From contig CAZXOK010000002.1 of assembly GCA_964642175.1 (NCBI GenBank), positions 387,296 to 451,295 of the forward strand: a stretch of 64,000 nt of DNA, written 5' to 3'. This stretch comes from JANQGG01 sp964642175 (lineage in GTDB: Bacteria; Bacteroidota; Chlorobiia; Chlorobiales; Chloroherpetonaceae). Positions 60,836-64,000 of this stretch are shown piece by piece. The translations under genes and the position numbers were made by a program. The first letter of the stretch is position 1. Every line of letters starts with the position of its first letter. Below the pieces are notes generated by a model that did no database searches, was not told the origin of the DNA, and was given only the letters and a program-made list of their open reading frames with translations.

Positions 60836-63406
60836 ATGTCATTATTTAAAAGAAAAGATGAGCTTCCAATACCACCAAAAGATTCGGAAAAGTATACGAC
60901 TGTCTGCCAATATTGCAGTGCAGGATGCGGATACAACGTTTATGTTTGGCCTGAAAATAAAAGCGGTTCGGCAAAGGAAAACGCTTTTGGGGTAGACCTG
61001 TCAAAACAGGCTCAAATTATGTCTGGGTTTTCTTACACAGAAACCATGCACAATGTCATTACGCGGAAAAATGGCAAAAAATATAATTTGGCGATTATTC
61101 CCGCTAAGGAATCTCGAATCAATAAAGGGGATTACTCGATTCGCGGTGGCACAAATGCCTTGACCGCATACAACGAAAATGGATATACCAAAAACCGTCT
61201 CAAAACGCCTCTTCTCCGAAAAGCAGATGGCGGATTTGCTCCGATTTCATGGGATAAAGCGGTTGAAATTCTTGCAAATCTTGTCAAGCACTCCAGCAAT
61301 AAATATGGCCAAAATAGCATTGCCATGAAGTTCTTCGACCATGGCAGTTCTGGTTCTGGATTTGAAGATAACTGGGCAGTAGGAAAGCTATTTTTGAGCG
61401 GCATAAAGAGCCAATATCTTTCTATTCACAACCGACCCGCTTACAATTCGGAAGTATGGGGGTCGCGCGAGCGTGGAATGCACGAACTTAACTATGATGT
61501 TGATGATGCGCGGCTTGCCGATACGGTAGTGCTTTGGGGGGCAAATGCCTACGAAGCAGGGACTATTCTTTTTACTGGACATATTTTGCCCAACCTAAGC
61601 GGCTCTTCAGTTGGTGAAAAACAAAAAGAGTTTGATAAAGGCGAGATGGCAGAAGGCGGTTATCTGATTGTGATTGACCCAAGAAAAACCGTTCAGGTAA
61701 CGATTGCGCAAGAGATTGACGCAAAGAAGGTTTTACATATTCGCCCAAATCTTGGAACAGATTGGATTTTGGCCAATGCGATTGCAAGAATTGTTTGGGA
61801 AAACGGCTGGTACGACAAAGACTATCTGCAAAAGCGTACCGATATGAAGACCTTCGAGGACTATAAAACCAAATCGCTTCAAGTTCAAAAATCGCTGTCT
61901 AACGTCCTTTCGGAAGCTGAAAAAATTACGGGCGTTTCGCAGCAAGAAATGGAAAAAGCAGCGGAATGGATAGCCAAACCAAAAACGGGCAATTTCAAGC
62001 GCAGAACCCTGACGATATACGAAAAGGGAATCATCTGGAATATGAAAAACTACGATCAGGTTGCCTCCATTGCCCAGCTCAACGTGTTGACGCATAATGT
62101 TGGACGCCCCGGAACAGGTTGCGGTAGATTGGGCGGCCATCAGGAAGGTTATGTTAGACCGCCAGCCCCAACACCGGGTTCAATTTATGCGGGGGGACCA
62201 CCAAGAAACGTGGATAAATACCTCACTGGCGGCGGCGGTAAAATTTACTGGGTTGGTGGAACAGACCCTTATCTTTCCACATCGAACAGTCGGTTTTTTA
62301 GAGAGCAACTCCACAAACGAGCCGATGCGCTGCTCAATCATCTCAAATCTGGCAGTGGCATTCCCTCTGATTCTGAAGGTTATGTTACCAAAGCCCTTGA
62401 CGCAATGGACAAAACAAACGGTTTGTTCATAATTGTACAGGATATTTACATGACTCACACAGCGCAGGATGCCATGATGGTTCTTCCTGCTGCTGGTTGG
62501 GGTGAAGCAGCGGAAACATCGGTCAACTGTCATAGTCGCCTTCTAAGAATTTACGACAAGTTCATGGACCCGCCCGGCGATGCCTTGCCAGACTGGAAAA
62601 TCATGGCGTTGGTTGGCAATAAACTCAAAGCCCTTTATGAGGCAGAAGGCAACAAAGAAATGGCATCTCGCTTCACCGAAATGGAATGGAAAACGGATGC
62701 CGAAGTTTTTGAAGCAGGCTCGGAAGAGTTTGGCGATAACAATGTTCCCGAAACCAAAGAAGCAAACCTTTCGCCTGAATGCTATAAAGGGGTAACTCAC
62801 GAAATTCTTAGAAAATTGGGAAATGAGGGCATTCAGACGCCCGTGCGCCGCGACCCTGATACAGGAAAACTTGTTGGCACAAAACGCCGCTATCAGTATT
62901 CGTTTGCTACCAAAGATGGCCTCTTCAAATGGTATGGCACAGACGCATGGACAGGCTATCCATCAGAAGTTGGGAAGTATTTGAATAACCCGAAATATCC
63001 CTTTTGGCTTACGACCGGCCGCTCGCAACATGTTTGGCAAACGATGTATCATGACAGATTTCTGCCTGAAAAGTATTTCACACTTCCGTTGCCTTATGTG
63101 GAAATTCATCCGAACGATGCCAGCAAGCTCGGCTTAAAAAGCGGCGATATGGTTGAACTCTTCAATGAAGAGGGAACCAGCGTTGCGCTCGTTTATGTCA
63201 ATGATGCCCCAAAGCCCGGCCTGATTTTTGGCATTATGTTTCATGCAAAAGGGTCGTTGAATCATTTGACGTCATCTTATACTGACCCAAAAACAACAAT
63301 GCCTTGGTACAAAGGAACTAAGGTGGGTATCAAAAAATATACAGGGACACTTGATGACGCTATCAAAACAACAAGTTTGTTGCCAAATAATGATGTAAGC
63401 CTATAA
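60836..63406 (+). CDS. aioA: arsenite oxidase large subunit (molybdopterin, 3Fe-4S)
   Basis: AioA oxidises As(III) to As(V) on a bis-molybdopterin site. In 856 residues the 3Fe-4S motif is C24-x2-C27-x3-C31, with Ser101 (GDYSIRGG) in place of a fourth Cys, the mark of arsenite oxidase. The residues that line the arsenite funnel in the known enzyme are all kept: H198 and E206 in HNRPAYNSE, R431 and H435 in RLGGHQEGY. The C-terminal molydop-binding domain contains WLTTGRSQHVWQTMYHDRF. The gene appears intact, so the cell may truly oxidise arsenite. No aioXSR regulators or dedicated cytochrome c are in the window. Confidence 0.94.
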   Translation: MSLFKRKDELPIPPKDSEKYTTVCQYCSAGCGYNVYVWPENKSGSAKENAFGVDLSKQAQIMSGFSYTETMHNVITRKNGKKYNLAIIPAKESRINKGDYSIRGGTNALTAYNENGYTKNRLKTPLLRKADGGFAPISWDKAVEILANLVKHSSNKYGQNSIAMKFFDHGSSGSGFEDNWAVGKLFLSGIKSQYLSIHNRPAYNSEVWGSRERGMHELNYDVDDARLADTVVLWGANAYEAGTILFTGHILPNLSGSSVGEKQKEFDKGEMAEGGYLIVIDPRKTVQVTIAQEIDAKKVLHIRPNLGTDWILANAIARIVWENGWYDKDYLQKRTDMKTFEDYKTKSLQVQKSLSNVLSEAEKITGVSQQEMEKAAEWIAKPKTGNFKRRTLTIYEKGIIWNMKNYDQVASIAQLNVLTHNVGRPGTGCGRLGGHQEGYVRPPAPTPGSIYAGGPPRNVDKYLTGGGGKIYWVGGTDPYLSTSNSRFFREQLHKRADALLNHLKSGSGIPSDSEGYVTKALDAMDKTNGLFIIVQDIYMTHTAQDAMMVLPAAGWGEAAETSVNCHSRLLRIYDKFMDPPGDALPDWKIMALVGNKLKALYEAEGNKEMASRFTEMEWKTDAEVFEAGSEEFGDNNVPETKEANLSPECYKGVTHEILRKLGNEGIQTPVRRDPDTGKLVGTKRRYQYSFATKDGLFKWYGTDAWTGYPSEVGKYLNNPKYPFWLTTGRSQHVWQTMYHDRFLPEKYFTLPLPYVEIHPNDASKLGLKSGDMVELFNEEGTSVALVYVNDAPKPGLIFGIMFHAKGSLNHLTSSYTDPKTTMPWYKGTKVGIKKYTGTLDDAIKTTSLLPNNDVSL

Positions 63407-63424
63407 TATCATTATTCCTTCTAT

Positions 63425-63465
63425 AAAAAGTGCTGATTCTTTTATCAAAGAACAGCACTTTTTTT
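63425..63465 (+). terminator. Rho-independent terminator after aioA
   Basis: Stem AAAAAGTGCTG / CAGCACTTTTT with a 17-nt loop and a seven-T run, 19 bases after the aioA stop. Confidence 0.88.
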
Positions 63466-63589
63466 GTTTAATAAAAACGCATGATTAAAAGTTGTTTGAA
63501 AAAATAAAACCATGCTGGACTTATATTTTCCGAAAAAAGTAACGTAAGAAAAACCTCTCTTGCGGCTATCAACCACGTAAAATTTCCTG

Positions 63590-63882
63590 ATGACTTCGGG
63601 ACAACTTTACAGCCAAAATATACCAGATTGGCGGGCGTATATTCCATTGCACGATAGTGCCTTTGTGGACATTCTGCAATACATACAAGTTTGGAATGTT
63701 GTTACGCTTAAATCTCCAGAGACCGAACCAAGATATGACACATATCTCCGAAGAGGACGAATTGGATTAGGCGGGCAAATAGATAGCAAATCACTATTTT
63801 ACGTAAGTTTTGCCTATGATCCTATGATGGCATAGGAAAAGATAGTCTTACGGCGGCTGCGGGTGTTCCAAATCCAAACGAT
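63590..63882 (+). pseudogene. phosphate-selective porin (OprO/OprP-like), 5' fragment with frameshift
   Basis: The frame opened by ATG at 63590 codes DILQYIQVWNVVTLKSPE ... TYLRRGRIGLGGQIDSKS ... FYVSFAYD, the mature N-terminus of an OprO/OprP-type porin, then PMMA and stop. Eight bases later in phase the expected continuation DGIGKDSLTAAAGVPNPNDK is seen. An exact 8-bp duplication explains the break. After PNPNDK the sequence stops being porin and becomes ispH. No good signal peptide can be read upstream, and a stop lies close before the ATG. Such porins pass phosphate and perhaps arsenate. Confidence 0.75.
63813..63828 (+). repeat. 8-bp tandem duplication causing the porin frameshift
   Basis: CCTATGAT twice in direct succession; removing one copy restores FAYDGIGKDSL. 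Confidence 0.9.
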
Positions 63883-64000
63883 AAAGAGGCCTTTGAATCC
63901 ATGAAAAACGAGCGGGTGTTTATCCGTGCTCATGGCGAGCCACCCGAAACTTACGAGCAGGCTAAAGCCAATAATATTGAATTAATAGATGCCACCTGTC
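63880..64000 (+). pseudogene. ispH: 4-hydroxy-3-methylbut-2-enyl diphosphate reductase, fragment without 5' end
   Basis: The frame codes KEAFESMKNERVFIRAHGEP and continues PETYEQAKANNIELIDATC to the window edge. RVFIRAHGEPP and NNIELIDATC are hallmarks of IspH (LytB), where they hold the second conserved His and the second cluster Cys. About 70 N-terminal residues, including the first cluster Cys, are absent; in their place stands porin sequence in the same frame. As drawn this copy cannot make active IspH, unless the contig join is wrong. IspH is the last MEP-pathway enzyme, and the pathway's dxs is at 829-2781. Confidence 0.8.

Noticed and set aside
60836..63406. AioA as formate dehydrogenase or nitrate reductase
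   Set aside because: The Ser in place of the fourth cluster Cys, the arsenite-site residues H198, E206, R431 and H435, and the Rieske partner AioB point to arsenite oxidase only.
1..64000. tRNA or rRNA genes
   Set aside because: No T-loop/anticodon arm pattern or rRNA core sequence was noticed on either strand; an explicit covariance scan could still find one I missed.

Overview
The window is one continuous stretch of a bacterial chromosome, dense in genes and moderately AT-rich. Several genes have the forms usual in the Bacteroidota/Balneolota/Rhodothermota group: the FabI variant, a fused PorV-like outer-membrane barrel, an ArsA-family ATPase with an HSP20-like tail, a monomeric isocitrate dehydrogenase, a 2-phosphosulfolactate phosphatase and a short-form glucan phosphorylase. 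Balneolota or a near relative is my best guess, from family resemblance only. Weak Shine-Dalgarno sequences and several TTG/GTG starts fit this. No rRNA, tRNA or CRISPR array was seen. Region 1 (1-25.3 kb) is core genome: phosphatidylglycerol synthesis (pgsA end, pgpA), dxs of the MEP pathway, an MFS exporter, a GH13 glycosidase, a zinc-type CDF exporter, an MsbA-like ABC exporter, a very long PAS/GAF sensor without output domain, a UvrD/PcrA helicase, a CHASE2 adenylate cyclase, aat, an ArsA-HSP20 ATPase paired with a NapH-like membrane protein, fabI, icd and a lone DppB-type permease. Region 2 (about 25.4-33.5 kb) is a defence island: hsdR, a REP-associated tyrosine transposase (RAYT), hsdS, a GxxExxY protein, rhuM and hsdM, all on the plus strand and mostly overlapping or nearly so. 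Five copies of a roughly 20-28 bp palindrome (core AGACGCAATGCATTGCGTCT and one compensated variant) sit inside four of these coding regions without breaking them. I found none in the rest of the window. Region 3 (33.5-56.1 kb) is core genome again: pepN, a Nif11-like leader-peptide gene, ilvA, a decayed terpenoid-cyclase-like pseudogene, ftsK, comB, gcvT, an outer-membrane barrel fused to a ComEA-type HhH domain, a bifunctional rel, cydBA, a 2Fe-2S ferredoxin, dacB, a metallophosphoesterase and glgP. Region 4 (56.1-64 kb) looks acquired and rearranged. A decayed IS3-family element with mismatched flanks has cut off the 3' end of moaC. Then come moaA with an attenuator leader that resembles a molybdenum-cofactor riboswitch, a DUF2490 barrel protein, and arsenite oxidase aioB-aioA, whose catalytic residues are intact. 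Last is a phosphate-porin-like gene broken by an 8-bp duplication, which runs into the middle of ispH at the window edge. The genes of region 4 form a logic of their own: MoaA/MoaC make the cofactor precursor, AioBA uses molybdopterin to oxidise arsenite in the periplasm, and the barrel proteins could carry oxyanions. The truncated moaC, broken porin and 5'-less ispH show that the module's borders have been reshaped.
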